Positions 16,490 through 23,470 of a stretch of 38,373 nucleotides of DNA are shown piece by piece. Made by a program: the position numbers and the translations under genes. Origin of the DNA: Nitrospirota bacterium (GTDB lineage: Bacteria; Nitrospirota; Nitrospiria; Nitrospirales; Nitrospiraceae); NCBI GenBank assembly GCA_016207025.1, contig JACQQM010000034.1, positions 1 to 38,373 of the forward strand, written 5' to 3'. The stretch's first letter is position 1, and each line of letters begins with the position of its first letter. The notes under the pieces are model-generated. The model saw only the letters and a program-made list of their open reading frames with translations, was not told the DNA's origin and did not search any database.

Positions 16490-16819
16490 ATGAGAACACG
16501 GTGGATAGTGCTGATACTGGCGATCGTCTGGGTGATGTTCTCTGCAGGGGCGGCCTTCGCCCAGGACCTGGTGATCCATTCGGGAAACGTGACCAAGATC
16601 GATAAGGCCTCCGGCGCGATCACGATCGAACTGAGGAACGGTGGCACCAAGTCGTTCACGGTCACCGACAAGGATATTCTTGCGAGTTCGGTGTGGCAAA
16701 AGCGCCTCAACGTCGGTGACGGAGTTGACATCAAGGCATCCGGAGACAAGGTCTTGACGGTGCTCCGGCGGAACTTGCCGGTGACCGTTCGGCCACCGGA
16801 GACGGCGGCGGCCAAGTAG
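16490..16819 (+). CDS. Small exported protein, tandem pair A copy 1
   Basis: 109 residues with a signal peptide (cleavage near AFA-QD) and a compact beta-rich domain (HSGNVTKIDKASGAITIEL, TVTDKDILAS, LNVGDGVDIKASGDKV). I do not recognise a named family. It resembles small periplasmic OB- or DUF5666-like folds that carry a 'G-V-x-x-I-D' strand. The next gene (17092) is a close copy, and the first 35 bases of the two are identical or nearly so, pointing to a recent duplication. Its position behind the two-domain oxidase suggests an accessory role, which is inference. The ribosome binding site is ggaggagaag. Confidence 0.7.
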   Translation: MRTRWIVLILAIVWVMFSAGAAFAQDLVIHSGNVTKIDKASGAITIELRNGGTKSFTVTDKDILASSVWQKRLNVGDGVDIKASGDKVLTVLRRNLPVTVRPPETAAAK

Positions 16820-16829
16820 GTTTCAGGAC

Positions 16830-16866
16830 CGAGGAGGGGGTCGGAATGTGTCCGAACCTTTCCTCG
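16830..16866 (+). terminator. Hairpin after tandem pair A copy 1
   Basis: CGAGGA (16830-16835) pairs with TCCTCG (16861-16866), and inner tcgga/tccga extends the stem, with a few unpaired bases between. It lacks a T-run. The rest of the gap to 17091 shows no gene. Confidence 0.45.
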
Positions 16867-17091
16867 AGACATGGGGCCCGGTCCCATGGCAATCGTGTTG
16901 CTTTTCCCGGAGCATTGGCTCCCTGGCCTGGGGTTGACGAGAAAGCTTGTCATGCCGGCGTCGCGATCAGGGTGGGCGATACGGTGGGATGGTGAATGAC
17001 GATATCAGCGGGGAGTCCCGTTTGATAAAACTGTGGACGGAGGAAACGAGCATATGCTCCGGCCTCCAGACCCGGAGAGGAGAGTAGGGCC

Positions 17092-17424
17092 ATGAGAACA
17101 CGGTGGATAGTGCTGATACTGGCGAGCGTCTGGGTGATGTTCTCTGCAGCGGGGGCCTTTGCCCAGGACGTGGTGATGCATTCGGGAAACGTCACGAAGA
17201 TCGACAAGGACTCCGGCGCAATCGAAATCATGAACGCCAACGGCAAGCCGGAAAAGTTCACGGTCACTGACAAAGATATTCTTGCCAGTCCGGTCTGGAA
17301 AAGGCGCCTTAATGTCGGTGACGGGGCGGACATCAAGACGTCAGGAGACAAAGTGGTGACGGTTTTGCGGCGGAACCTGCCGGTCACGATCCGGCCGGCT
17401 GAGCCTGGGGCGGCAAAAAAATAG
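17092..17424 (+). CDS. Small exported protein, tandem pair A copy 2
   Basis: 110 residues, nearly the same as its left neighbour. The signal peptide differs by only three or so residues. The domain (HSGNVTKIDKDSGAIEIM, FTVTDKDILASPVWKRRLN, GDKVVTVLRRNLPVTIRP) is conserved, with most changes in residues 46-54. The C-terminus has a short basic and alanine tail (EPGAAKK). Ribosome binding site: gagaggag. Function is unknown; keeping two copies suggests dosage or paired use in the envelope. Confidence 0.7.
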   Translation: MRTRWIVLILASVWVMFSAAGAFAQDVVMHSGNVTKIDKDSGAIEIMNANGKPEKFTVTDKDILASPVWKRRLNVGDGADIKTSGDKVVTVLRRNLPVTIRPAEPGAAKK

Positions 17425-17729
17425 GCAGGCTATTGCTCTCGGCTGACAGGGGGCTCGGATGCGCGTGAGTCCCGCGATTGCTTGCTGCGTCAATCTGCCA
17501 CAGATTGACCTTCTGAGATGTGGCGAGATGACTCGGGGTAACTCCCTGCGAGGAGAGGGATAACAAGTGATTTCTGAAAACACGCAATTCGTTGTGTGGC
17601 CCTTCAGGTCCAACGCACAGGTTGGGATGGCACCTGCCTTGCTCATCAGAGGAAGATGAATAGGGATGGGGAGCTTGGAATGTGCCCAGGCTTCCTATTT
17701 CTCGCACCGAGCCAAAATGGAGGCATGGC
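17425..17729. other. Intergenic region, nothing identified
   Basis: About 305 bases between the two tandem pairs. I see no open frame with a ribosome binding site, no strong hairpin and no clear promoter. The segment may contain the promoter for the 17730-19208 run, but I cannot point to boxes. Confidence 0.4.
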
Positions 17730-18050
17730 ATGAAACGGACAGTTGTCGGTCTATGCATGCTGGGCATACTGGCCCTGAGCGGGTGGGCCGGCCTGGCGGT
17801 GGCTGGGCATAAAGCGACCGGGGCAGGGACGTTCAAACCTGAAAAAATCGTCCAGGGAACGCTCAAGGGTATGGACATCCTGAAAGAGACGATTACGGTC
17901 GAAATCGTGGAGGGCCAGAAAGTCACACTCAAGGTCGACGTCGATGCGCTTAATCAGATCCGCCGGACCGGGAAGATTGGCGAGCGGGTAGAGTTGCGGC
18001 TGGACGCAAACGATATCGTTCAGACCGTTGCGGTCGGCACGGGTCCATAA
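17730..18050 (+). CDS. Small exported protein, tandem pair B copy 1
   Basis: 106 residues from ATG 17730 (GGAGG upstream at about 17719-17723). The signal peptide is MKRTVVGLCMLGILALSGWA, with cleavage near AVA-GH. The domain reads KIVQGTLKGMDILKETITVE, IVEGQKVTLKVDVDAL, then GERVELRLDANDIVQTVAVG. This resembles the 'write-through' beta folds of small periplasmic DUF proteins, but I cannot name it. The gene at 18071 is its close copy with the same ending (TVAVGTGP). No cysteine or metal motif is evident in the mature part. Confidence 0.7.
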   Translation: MKRTVVGLCMLGILALSGWAGLAVAGHKATGAGTFKPEKIVQGTLKGMDILKETITVEIVEGQKVTLKVDVDALNQIRRTGKIGERVELRLDANDIVQTVAVGTGP

Positions 18051-18070
18051 GGGAAAAAGGAGAGAAGGTC

Positions 18071-18388
18071 ATGAAGAAGATCATGCTGGTGCTGTTTGTC
18101 TTGCTGGTCAGTGGCTCGTTCACCGCCGCGATAGCCACTGCGCAAATCCCTGCACAAAAAGGGGCTCCCCACGCGCCGGTGAAGATTGTGCAAGGCACGC
18201 TGAAGGGGGTCGATCCGCTCAATAAAACTATCACCGTTGAGATTGTGGAGGGGCAGACAGTGACGTTGAAAGTGGACGTTGACGCGTTCGAGCAAATTCA
18301 CCGCGTCGGCAAGAAGGGCGAGCGGTTGGAGCTCCGTCTGTCAGCGAAAGACATAGTGGAGACCGTGGCGGTGGGGACCGGACCGTAG
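18071..18388 (+). CDS. Small exported protein, tandem pair B copy 2
   Basis: 105 residues, 20 bases after copy 1, with a strong ribosome binding site (aaggagagaaggtc). The signal peptide differs (MKKIMLVLFVLLVSGSF, cleavage near ATA-QI), but the mature domain is conserved (KIVQGTLKGVDPLNKTITVE, IVEGQTVTLKVDVDAF, ending TVAVGTGP). Signal peptides diverging faster than the domain suggests an older duplication than pair A. It is likely co-transcribed with copy 1 and with the cupredoxins that follow. Function unknown. Confidence 0.7.
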   Translation: MKKIMLVLFVLLVSGSFTAAIATAQIPAQKGAPHAPVKIVQGTLKGVDPLNKTITVEIVEGQTVTLKVDVDAFEQIHRVGKKGERLELRLSAKDIVETVAVGTGP

Positions 18389-18441
18389 CGGACATATGAC
18401 GCGCCCTGCGTGCGGGAGAAGCAGCCAGTTTGAGTAGCAAA

Positions 18442-18819
18442 ATGGCATACCGCGCCCTGGTTAGTCTCCTGGTGGTGACAGTCCTGTCGGTCTCAGTGGT
18501 TCTGGCCGAGACCGTCACGATTTCCATGAAGGACCGGGTCTTCATTCCGGAGAAGATCACGGTGAAGGTGGGCGACACGGTCCGGTGGGTGAATGATGAC
18601 ACCGAGCTACACCAGGTCATCAGCGGCCGGTCGCCCTATGACCCGGACCTGGGCTCCCCCATGATGTCAGGCGTCATCATGTGGAATGCGAGCTACGCTT
18701 TTACCTTCACGATGCCCGGGTCTTACCGGTACTTGTGCTTCATCCACAGCTCACCGAACAATCCGTCGGGGGCAAACGGCATGGTCGGGGAGATCGTTGT
18801 GCAGGAGTATCAGCCATGA
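18442..18819 (+). CDS. Exported cupredoxin (plastocyanin-like), pair copy 1
   Basis: 125 residues from ATG 18442; TTG 18430 is an alternative, with gggagaa 10 bases upstream. The signal peptide ends near VLA-ET. Type 1 copper ligands are H57 (ELHQVISG), C99 and H102 (YLCFIHS), and M114 (GMVGEIV). The C-to-M loop is long (CFIHSSPNNPSGANGM) compared with plastocyanin, which may tune the redox potential. The stop overlaps the next start (ATGA), so it is translationally coupled to a paralog. It probably carries electrons for the oxidases nearby (inference). Confidence 0.8.
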   Translation: MAYRALVSLLVVTVLSVSVVLAETVTISMKDRVFIPEKITVKVGDTVRWVNDDTELHQVISGRSPYDPDLGSPMMSGVIMWNASYAFTFTMPGSYRYLCFIHSSPNNPSGANGMVGEIVVQEYQP

Positions 18820-19208
18820 CCCGCAGAAGCTCGGTGGTCATGAGCGTCCTCGTCGCCGCCGTGATCGGCCTCATCGGGTGGGCTGGTCTCGGGACGGCGG
18901 TGGCCGAGATGGTCAAAATTTCCATGAAAGATCGGCAGTTTTCCCCCGCAACCCTCACGGTGAAAGTAGGAGAACCCGTCGAGTGGCTCAATGACGATCA
19001 GGATGTCCATCAGGTGATCAGCGGCAAGGGCCTGCAGGATCCGAGTCTCGGCAAGCCGCTGGATTCCGGGACGCTCCTGCCGGGCCAATACTTTATCCAT
19101 ACTTTTACGAAGCCTGGAAAGTACCCCTATATGTGCGTCATTCATTGGTCGCTTCAGTCGATCACCGGGCAAGGCGGCATGATAGGGGAAGTGATTGTCG
19201 AACCGTAG
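18816..19208 (+). CDS. Exported cupredoxin (plastocyanin-like), pair copy 2
   Basis: 130 residues, starting at the ATGA overlap with copy 1 and with gcaggag upstream. The signal peptide ends near AVA-EM. Ligands are H65 (DVHQVISG), C107 and H110 (YMCVIHW) and M122 (GGMIGEVIV). The central strand KISMKDRQFSPATLTVKVGE mirrors copy 1 (TISMKDRVFIPEKITVKVGD). Two coupled cupredoxins of slightly different loop could form a two-step electron relay or serve two partners; that is inference. Confidence 0.8.
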   Translation: MTRRSSVVMSVLVAAVIGLIGWAGLGTAVAEMVKISMKDRQFSPATLTVKVGEPVEWLNDDQDVHQVISGKGLQDPSLGKPLDSGTLLPGQYFIHTFTKPGKYPYMCVIHWSLQSITGQGGMIGEVIVEP

Positions 19209-19245
19209 GGAGTGGGAAAGGTCTCAGTCCCCATAGAGGCATGTC

Positions 19246-19707
19246 ATGAAAGAGACAAGAACGAGTTGGGCGTTGTCTGTGATGGTGGGAGTCGCAATCG
19301 CGGTGAGCGGGACGGCGTTGACCCTTGCTGCTGGAGCGGAAGGAGAGGGAAAGACCCAGTCGTCCAGCGGCGCAGGTCAGCGAGCCGGTTTCGACATTTT
19401 CCTCATGGGGGTGGTGACCAAGACCAACTATGATGCGACCCCGCCAACCGTGACGATGAAGGTGATCGAAGGGGCCCTGGAACGGCTGGGACAGGAGGTG
19501 GAGATCATCATTGAAACAGAGGAGGCGATTAAGCATTTCAAACGTCGCGTGAAAGTGGGAATTGAATTGGATACGCGCGTGCGGGTTGGGACGGATGGCA
19601 AACTGTACATGGCTACTTCCCAACGGCGAGGAATCCCTTCCCGTGAGTTCAAGGGAGGGCCGACAATCGACGAAAGCGTGAAGAAGTTGCTGGAATCCGG
19701 GGGATAG
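19246..19707 (+). CDS. Exported protein of unknown function
   Basis: 153 residues with a signal peptide (LSVMVGVAIAVSGTALTLAA) and a beta-rich middle (FLMGVVTKTNYDATPPTVTM, KVIEGALERLGQEVEIIIE, FKRRVKVGIELDTRVRVGTD). A polar tail ends in IDESVKKLLESGG. It weakly recalls the small exported proteins of pairs A and B in its strand-turn pattern, so it may be a distant relative. No metal motif is evident. It has a modest ribosome binding site (agaggc) and sits 37 bases after the cupredoxin pair, probably in the same transcript. Confidence 0.65.
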   Translation: MKETRTSWALSVMVGVAIAVSGTALTLAAGAEGEGKTQSSSGAGQRAGFDIFLMGVVTKTNYDATPPTVTMKVIEGALERLGQEVEIIIETEEAIKHFKRRVKVGIELDTRVRVGTDGKLYMATSQRRGIPSREFKGGPTIDESVKKLLESGG

Positions 19708-19773
19708 GGTTGTTGAGTCGGCGTCATAGGTGAAACGCGATGGGTTGCTAAATTAAAAGGGAGGAAGAGCAAC

Positions 19774-20607
19774 ATGGGCAAGGTGAGCAACTGGATGATG
19801 ATGGGAGTATGTGGGATGGCCGCAATCTTCGGACTCGGGGTGTCGGCGCAGGATGTCCAAGCCGCCGGGGCAATTACCGGAACCGTGACGTTTTCGGGAG
19901 CCCCGCCCGCCAATCCCAAGATGCGGATCGCGAAGAATGCGGACTATTGCGGAAATGAGATAGAGATTCCGGTGCTGGCCGTGAATCCCAAGTCCAAAGG
20001 GGTGCAATGGTCAGTGGTCTATCTGGAACAAGCCAGCGGCGGGCCGGTGAAAGATAAATATGAGCTGGAGATGGGGGATCCTGGAAAGAAGTGCGACTTT
20101 GTTCAGCATGTCCTCGCGATGGTCAAGAACAAGAATATTTCGATGAAGAATACCGACCCGATCCTGCACAATCCGCACACCTTCAATGACAAGCACGCAA
20201 CCCAGTTCAACGTGGCGTTGTCTGAGAAGGGGCAGGTCATCGAGCGAAAGATACGGGCAGGCGGGCTCGTGAAGTTGGTGTGCGATTCGCATGTGCACAT
20301 GAACGGGTGGATCCTCGTGCTCGATCATGGCTATTTTGCCGTCACGGATGAGAACGGGAACTTCAAGATCGACGGCGTCCCGGCCGGCAAGTACAAGCTG
20401 GTGACCTGGCACGAGAACTGGAAAGCCAAGAACTGGGAGGAAGTCGAGCGCTCGGTGAAGGAAGCGGACGCGAAGATCAAGGCCGGCCACATCAAGCCCG
20501 AAGACGCACTGCTTGAGCGCCCGATTTACGAGGACCATGTGGTCCTGACCAAGGAGATCGAGGTCAAGGACGGAGGGGATGTCAAGGTCGCGTTCGAGCT
20601 GAAATAA
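19774..20607 (+). CDS. Exported plastocyanin-like protein with carboxypeptidase-regulatory-like domain, paralog 2
   Basis: 277 residues after a strong ribosome binding site (aaaagggaggaagagc). A signal peptide ends near VQA-AG. An N-terminal 'GAITGTVTFSGAPP' strand leads into a beta domain with H132 (PILHNPHTF). The copper-like site is C170, H173 and M176 in CDSHVHM. A carboxypeptidase-regulatory-like fold follows (NGNFKIDGVPAGKYKLVTWH), then a Lys-rich helix. It is a paralog of the gene at 5711, with the same C-x2-H-x2-M spacing. Such proteins are often annotated as methylamine-utilisation or plastocyanin-like. A periplasmic copper electron carrier is the simplest reading. Confidence 0.7.
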   Translation: MGKVSNWMMMGVCGMAAIFGLGVSAQDVQAAGAITGTVTFSGAPPANPKMRIAKNADYCGNEIEIPVLAVNPKSKGVQWSVVYLEQASGGPVKDKYELEMGDPGKKCDFVQHVLAMVKNKNISMKNTDPILHNPHTFNDKHATQFNVALSEKGQVIERKIRAGGLVKLVCDSHVHMNGWILVLDHGYFAVTDENGNFKIDGVPAGKYKLVTWHENWKAKNWEEVERSVKEADAKIKAGHIKPEDALLERPIYEDHVVLTKEIEVKDGGDVKVAFELK

Positions 20608-20609
20608 CG

Positions 20610-20661
20610 CCCCCACCCTCCCCTTCCCCTTGCTTGAAGGGGGAGGGCACGGGACGGGGTG
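20610..20661. repeat. G/C-tract palindrome, third copy
   Basis: The C-rich arm (ccccaccctccccttcccc) and G-rich arm (gaagggggagggcacggg) flank TTGCTTGAA. It is slightly diverged from the copy at 5646 and sits 15 bases before the next start codon. Confidence 0.7.
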
Positions 20662-20675
20662 AGTGGGAGGGTTTC

Positions 20676-20864
20676 ATGGAGCGAGGGAAGGAATCCGCTT
20701 TTGTGATCATGATGGCCGGCTCGATCTGGCCGACGGCGGTGTTTGCGGAAGAGTCGTCCAAGGTGTCGGCGGGCGGGTACGGGGCGGCCGATTATGTGTG
20801 GTTCACGGTGATCGGCCTGATCCTGGTCTACGGGGTGTACGACTCGTTTTTCAAAACGCCATAG
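20676..20864 (+). CDS. Small single-span membrane protein
   Basis: 62 residues from ATG 20676, with GGGAGG eight bases upstream. An N-terminal hydrophobic segment (FVIMMAGSIWPTAVFA) could be a cleaved signal (AVFA-EE). A second (YVWFTVIGLILVYGVYDSFF) is a clear transmembrane helix ending near the C-terminus. The mature product would be a membrane peptide of about 40 residues, like a small subunit of a respiratory complex. No family is recognised. It stands before the two-gene group at 20976-22225, separated by a repeat. Confidence 0.6.
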   Translation: MERGKESAFVIMMAGSIWPTAVFAEESSKVSAGGYGAADYVWFTVIGLILVYGVYDSFFKTP

Positions 20865-20865
20865 A

Positions 20866-20960
20866 TCTCAGGACTGAGTATCGAGGACTGAGCGATGAGG
20901 CTCGGTCCTCGACCCCTCATTCCTCGGTTCTGATGACTGAACGCTGATAGCTGAGGGCTC
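20866..20960. repeat. Palindrome of GACTGAG(T)ATCGAGGACTGAG words
   Basis: A perfect 8-bp stem (TCGAGGAC at 20881, GTCCTCGA at 20905) lies inside a wider set of ggactgag and cctcattcctcgg words. CAGC-type words (gactgaacgctgatagctg) follow at 20936-20954. The stem may end transcription of the small membrane gene. Confidence 0.65.
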
Positions 20961-20975
20961 TTAAGGAGGCCATTC

Positions 20976-21683
20976 GTGAAGAGTCGCAGGCGGTCAGTTT
21001 CCTGTGCACGCTTATATTGGGGTGTAGCGACCCTTGTGTGGACGCTCGCAGGTCCGACGCAAGGGGGGGCTCACGAACTAAGCCAGCCGGTGCCAGTGCT
21101 CCTCGAGCGGATGCACGATACGATTCTGCTCATCAACCGGGGCAAGCCGGACCAGGCCTATACCAAAGCCGTAGCGATCCAACAAGACTTCCCGGACAGC
21201 AGCCGGGGCCGCCTGATTCAGGAGGTGGGGCTGCTTCCCACCGCCCAGCGTCTCGATGCGGCATACCGGACCTCGTTGGCAGACGAGACGATCCGAGCGC
21301 TAGAAAGGAAGGACATCCCGCATCTCCAGAAGGCGGTCTACTCGATAGCCTTCCTCTTGATCCTGGAAAAGCTGGACCGGCTGGAGCTCCTGATGCAGGA
21401 CGCCGGCACACGCGTCGAGACCAGGGCAGCGGTGCTGGCGGTCGCGCACGACTATTTCACCCACATGTTCGAGCGGCTGTTGCGCTTCCGAGCGCCAGAG
21501 CAGATCAAGGCTCTGGACCGGTTGCTGGACCGAATGGCAGTGGCGGTGAAACGCGGCGATGCGGCCGCCCTCGGGACGCTGCGAGCCCAGTTCTTGAACG
21601 GGCTGGTTGAAGGATTTCAAGACCAGCTCGTCGTCGGCAAGCTCAAACCGATTCTGGATTTGCCCAGAGGAGGTGGATCATGA
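20976..21683 (+). CDS. Exported alpha-helical protein of unknown function
   Basis: 235 residues from GTG 20976, supported by AAGGAGG upstream. A signal peptide ends near GGA-HE. The mature protein looks all-helical, with amphipathic repeats (LLERMHDTILLINRG, AVAVKRGDAAALGTLRAQF). I cannot place it in a family. It overlaps the next gene by four bases (ATGA), so the two products are made together and probably interact. A few histidines are scattered, but I see no clear heme or metal motif. Confidence 0.65.
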   Translation: MKSRRRSVSCARLYWGVATLVWTLAGPTQGGAHELSQPVPVLLERMHDTILLINRGKPDQAYTKAVAIQQDFPDSSRGRLIQEVGLLPTAQRLDAAYRTSLADETIRALERKDIPHLQKAVYSIAFLLILEKLDRLELLMQDAGTRVETRAAVLAVAHDYFTHMFERLLRFRAPEQIKALDRLLDRMAVAVKRGDAAALGTLRAQFLNGLVEGFQDQLVVGKLKPILDLPRGGGS

Positions 21684-22225
21684 CGGCGGGCACAGTAGTG
21701 AAGGCCCCGCCGGCCCTGGCCGTGTTCGCCTGCCTGCTACTCTTCGGATGGGGCGAGCTGACGGGAGCGCTGCAGGGCGGCTTCAAGACCCAGATCCTTG
21801 CCACTGCGGCCTCGGCGGCAAAGGAACATCCTACCGTGCATCAGCTCACGGGCCTCAGCGATGTGGACCAAAGCATCGTGGAGGGAATCGCGCAGGAGGT
21901 GCTAGGCCACATTCACCACTTCCACAGCCATGCGCTCGGACTCGCGCTTATGACGCTGGCGTTGGTGACGGTCATCGCAAATCTGGAGGTGGCGGACCGA
22001 CTACGCTTGTTTCTCATGGGCTGGACGGCAGTGGGGTTGCTGTATCCGTTCGGCTGGCTGACGGTGGCGCTCGCGCTGCCTGCCAAAGGGAAGGCGGTCG
22101 CATTCGCGTTGGCCGAGCGGTGGTTCTTCATCCCGTTCGGCGGGCTGTACCTCTTGGCCATCGGAACACTCATCGCGCTGTACGCGTGGCAACTCCTGCA
22201 AGGCGGCGTGAAGCGTGAGGCGTGA
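21680..22225 (+). CDS. Multi-span membrane protein with His-rich motif
   Basis: 181 residues starting in the ATGA overlap. Hydrophobic segments are at about residues 10-28, 84-104, 110-135 and 145-172, suggesting four spans. Just before the second span is HIHHFHSHALGL, five histidines in eight residues, which could ligate heme or copper. The protein is not a recognised family. Its last residues (GGVKREA) are encoded by the GCGTGAAGCG word repeat at 22204, just like the end of the gene at 10486, so the natural C-terminus may be altered. With its coupled partner it could be a small membrane redox or metal-transport pair (inference). Confidence 0.65.
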   Translation: MTAGTVVKAPPALAVFACLLLFGWGELTGALQGGFKTQILATAASAAKEHPTVHQLTGLSDVDQSIVEGIAQEVLGHIHHFHSHALGLALMTLALVTVIANLEVADRLRLFLMGWTAVGLLYPFGWLTVALALPAKGKAVAFALAERWFFIPFGGLYLLAIGTLIALYAWQLLQGGVKREA

Positions 22226-22240
22226 AGCGTAAAGGGTGTT
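22204..22240. repeat. GCGTGAAGCGTGAGGCGT word repeat at a gene end
   Basis: Direct words gcgtgaagcg, tgaggcg, tgaagcg and taaaggg run through the stop codon at 22223-22225. The same words are at 7537, 10990 and 12788. No inverse arm is obvious here. Confidence 0.65.
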
Positions 22241-22264
22241 GAGGGCGGGAGGAGACATGCAAGC

Positions 22265-23212
22265 ATGGTGGCAGAGGCGTTAGTCAAAGTGCCGTTTTAT
22301 TCCGGCGGACGCTATCTCAGAGAGCAGTTCCCGTTCCGGGTCTTCAAGATCGCCATTGACGCGGGCTTCAACTGCCCGAACCGGGACGGCTCGATCGGGT
22401 ACGGAGGGTGCACGTATTGCGGCAATGCCAGCTTCAGTCCTAATAGCCGGGTTCCCCGTGCCCCGATCGCACAGCAGATCGCGGACGGGATCCGTTTCTA
22501 TCGAGAACGGCTTCAAGGGGAGAAATTCATCGTCTATTTCCAGGCTTACACGAACACGCATGGACCACTGGATCGCCTGCGCCAAGTCTACGATGAGGCC
22601 CTGGGGTACACGGATGTGGTGGGACTCGCAGTTGGGACCCGCCCCGATTGCGTGCCCGATCGGGTGCTGGACCTTCTGGCGAGGTATGCCGGGCGGACGC
22701 ACCTCTGGCTGGAGCTCGGACTGCAGAGCAGCCATGACACCACGCTGCAACGGCTCAACCGGCGCCATACCTACGCGCAGTTCGTGGACGCGGTTCGGCG
22801 AGCGCAGGAGCGGGCGTTGCGGGTGTGCGCCCACGTCATCCTGGGCCTGCCTGGTGAGACGCGCGAGATGATGCTTGAGACGGCGGATCGCCTGGCGCAG
22901 CTCGGCCTGGACGGGGTGAAGCTGCACCACTTCTATGTGACAAAGGGCACCGCACTGGAGCGCCTGTACCGGCGCTCTACAGTCCGTGTGCTCACCCTGC
23001 GTGAGTATGTTGGCTTGGCGTGCGACTTCCTGGAGCGGACCCCCACCCGCGTGGTGGTGCAGCGCTTGACTGGCGAGGTGGCCGAACCGTACGTGGTGGC
23101 GCCGCACTGGGGTGTGACGAAACTGCAGGTGATCCATCTGATTGGCGAGGAATTCCGGCGGCGGGACACGCGGCAGGGAAGCCGCGTGAAGAATTGTCGA
23201 TTGACTCATTGA
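22265..23212 (+). CDS. Radical SAM protein, YhcC/TIGR01212-like
   Basis: 315 residues. The cluster motif is the extended form of this family, C-x14-C-x2-C (CPNRDGSIGYGGCTYC), followed by FIVYFQAYTNTHGPL, GLAVGTRPDCVP, LELGLQSSHDTTLQRLNRRH and HVILGLPGETREMM. These are typical of YhcC-type radical SAM proteins of uncertain substrate. The ribosome binding site is ggaggaga. The last residues (VKNCRLTH) are encoded by the left arm of the palindrome at 23191. It is probably not part of the copper cluster by function. Confidence 0.85.
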   Translation: MVAEALVKVPFYSGGRYLREQFPFRVFKIAIDAGFNCPNRDGSIGYGGCTYCGNASFSPNSRVPRAPIAQQIADGIRFYRERLQGEKFIVYFQAYTNTHGPLDRLRQVYDEALGYTDVVGLAVGTRPDCVPDRVLDLLARYAGRTHLWLELGLQSSHDTTLQRLNRRHTYAQFVDAVRRAQERALRVCAHVILGLPGETREMMLETADRLAQLGLDGVKLHHFYVTKGTALERLYRRSTVRVLTLREYVGLACDFLERTPTRVVVQRLTGEVAEPYVVAPHWGVTKLQVIHLIGEEFRRRDTRQGSRVKNCRLTH

Positions 23213-23269
23213 CGATTGCTTCATTTCATCGCAATGAACCAATGAAGAAATCACCCAATGAGTCAATTC
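23191..23269. repeat. 79-base palindrome of ATTGACTCATTG words enclosing a stop codon
   Basis: The left arm (ATTGACTCATTG at 23200-23211) is the exact inverse of CAATGAGTCAAT at 23256-23267. Further similar words (gattgcttcatt, aatgaagaaatc) pair inside. The stop codon of the radical SAM gene is in the left arm. Confidence 0.75.
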
Positions 23270-23306
23270 TCATGATGGGAAGGGGCGAATGTGCCACCTC
23301 TTCTCG

Positions 23307-23348
23307 GGGGAAGGGAAGCTTGATGGCCTCCTTGTGCTTCCTTTCCCC
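23307..23348 (+). terminator. Terminator-like hairpin after the radical SAM gene
   Basis: GGGGAAGGGAAGC (23307-23319) pairs with GCTTCCTTTCCCC (23336-23348) at 12 of 13 positions, with a 16-base loop. No strong T-run follows. Confidence 0.5.
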
Positions 23349-23360
23349 TCTCTCGCATCA

Positions 23361-23411
23361 GTTCTGAGTTTTGAATTGTGAGTGCTGAGTTCCCAGAAAC
23401 TCAAAACTAAG
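23361..23411. repeat. Palindrome of CTGAGTTTTGA words, left part (split by the IS)
   Basis: The words ctgagttttgaa and gtgagtgctgag form the left arm, and aactcaaaactaag begins the right arm. The insertion sequence interrupts the right arm at 23411. The continuation is at 24755-24780. Confidence 0.7.
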
Positions 23412-23436
23412 TGTCGTATAGCACAACATCGGTGAC
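23412..23436. repeat. Left terminal inverted repeat of the IS
   Basis: Twenty-five bases beginning TGTCG and containing ACATCGGT, the partner of 24730-24754. Confidence 0.8.
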
Positions 23437-23470
23437 GGTTTTTAATGTGTCAAAAGTAGCAGGACATCGG

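Noticed and set aside
15032-16699. 555-residue minus-strand frame opposite the two-domain oxidase
   Set aside because: Opposite strand of a well-supported oxidase with four copper motifs.
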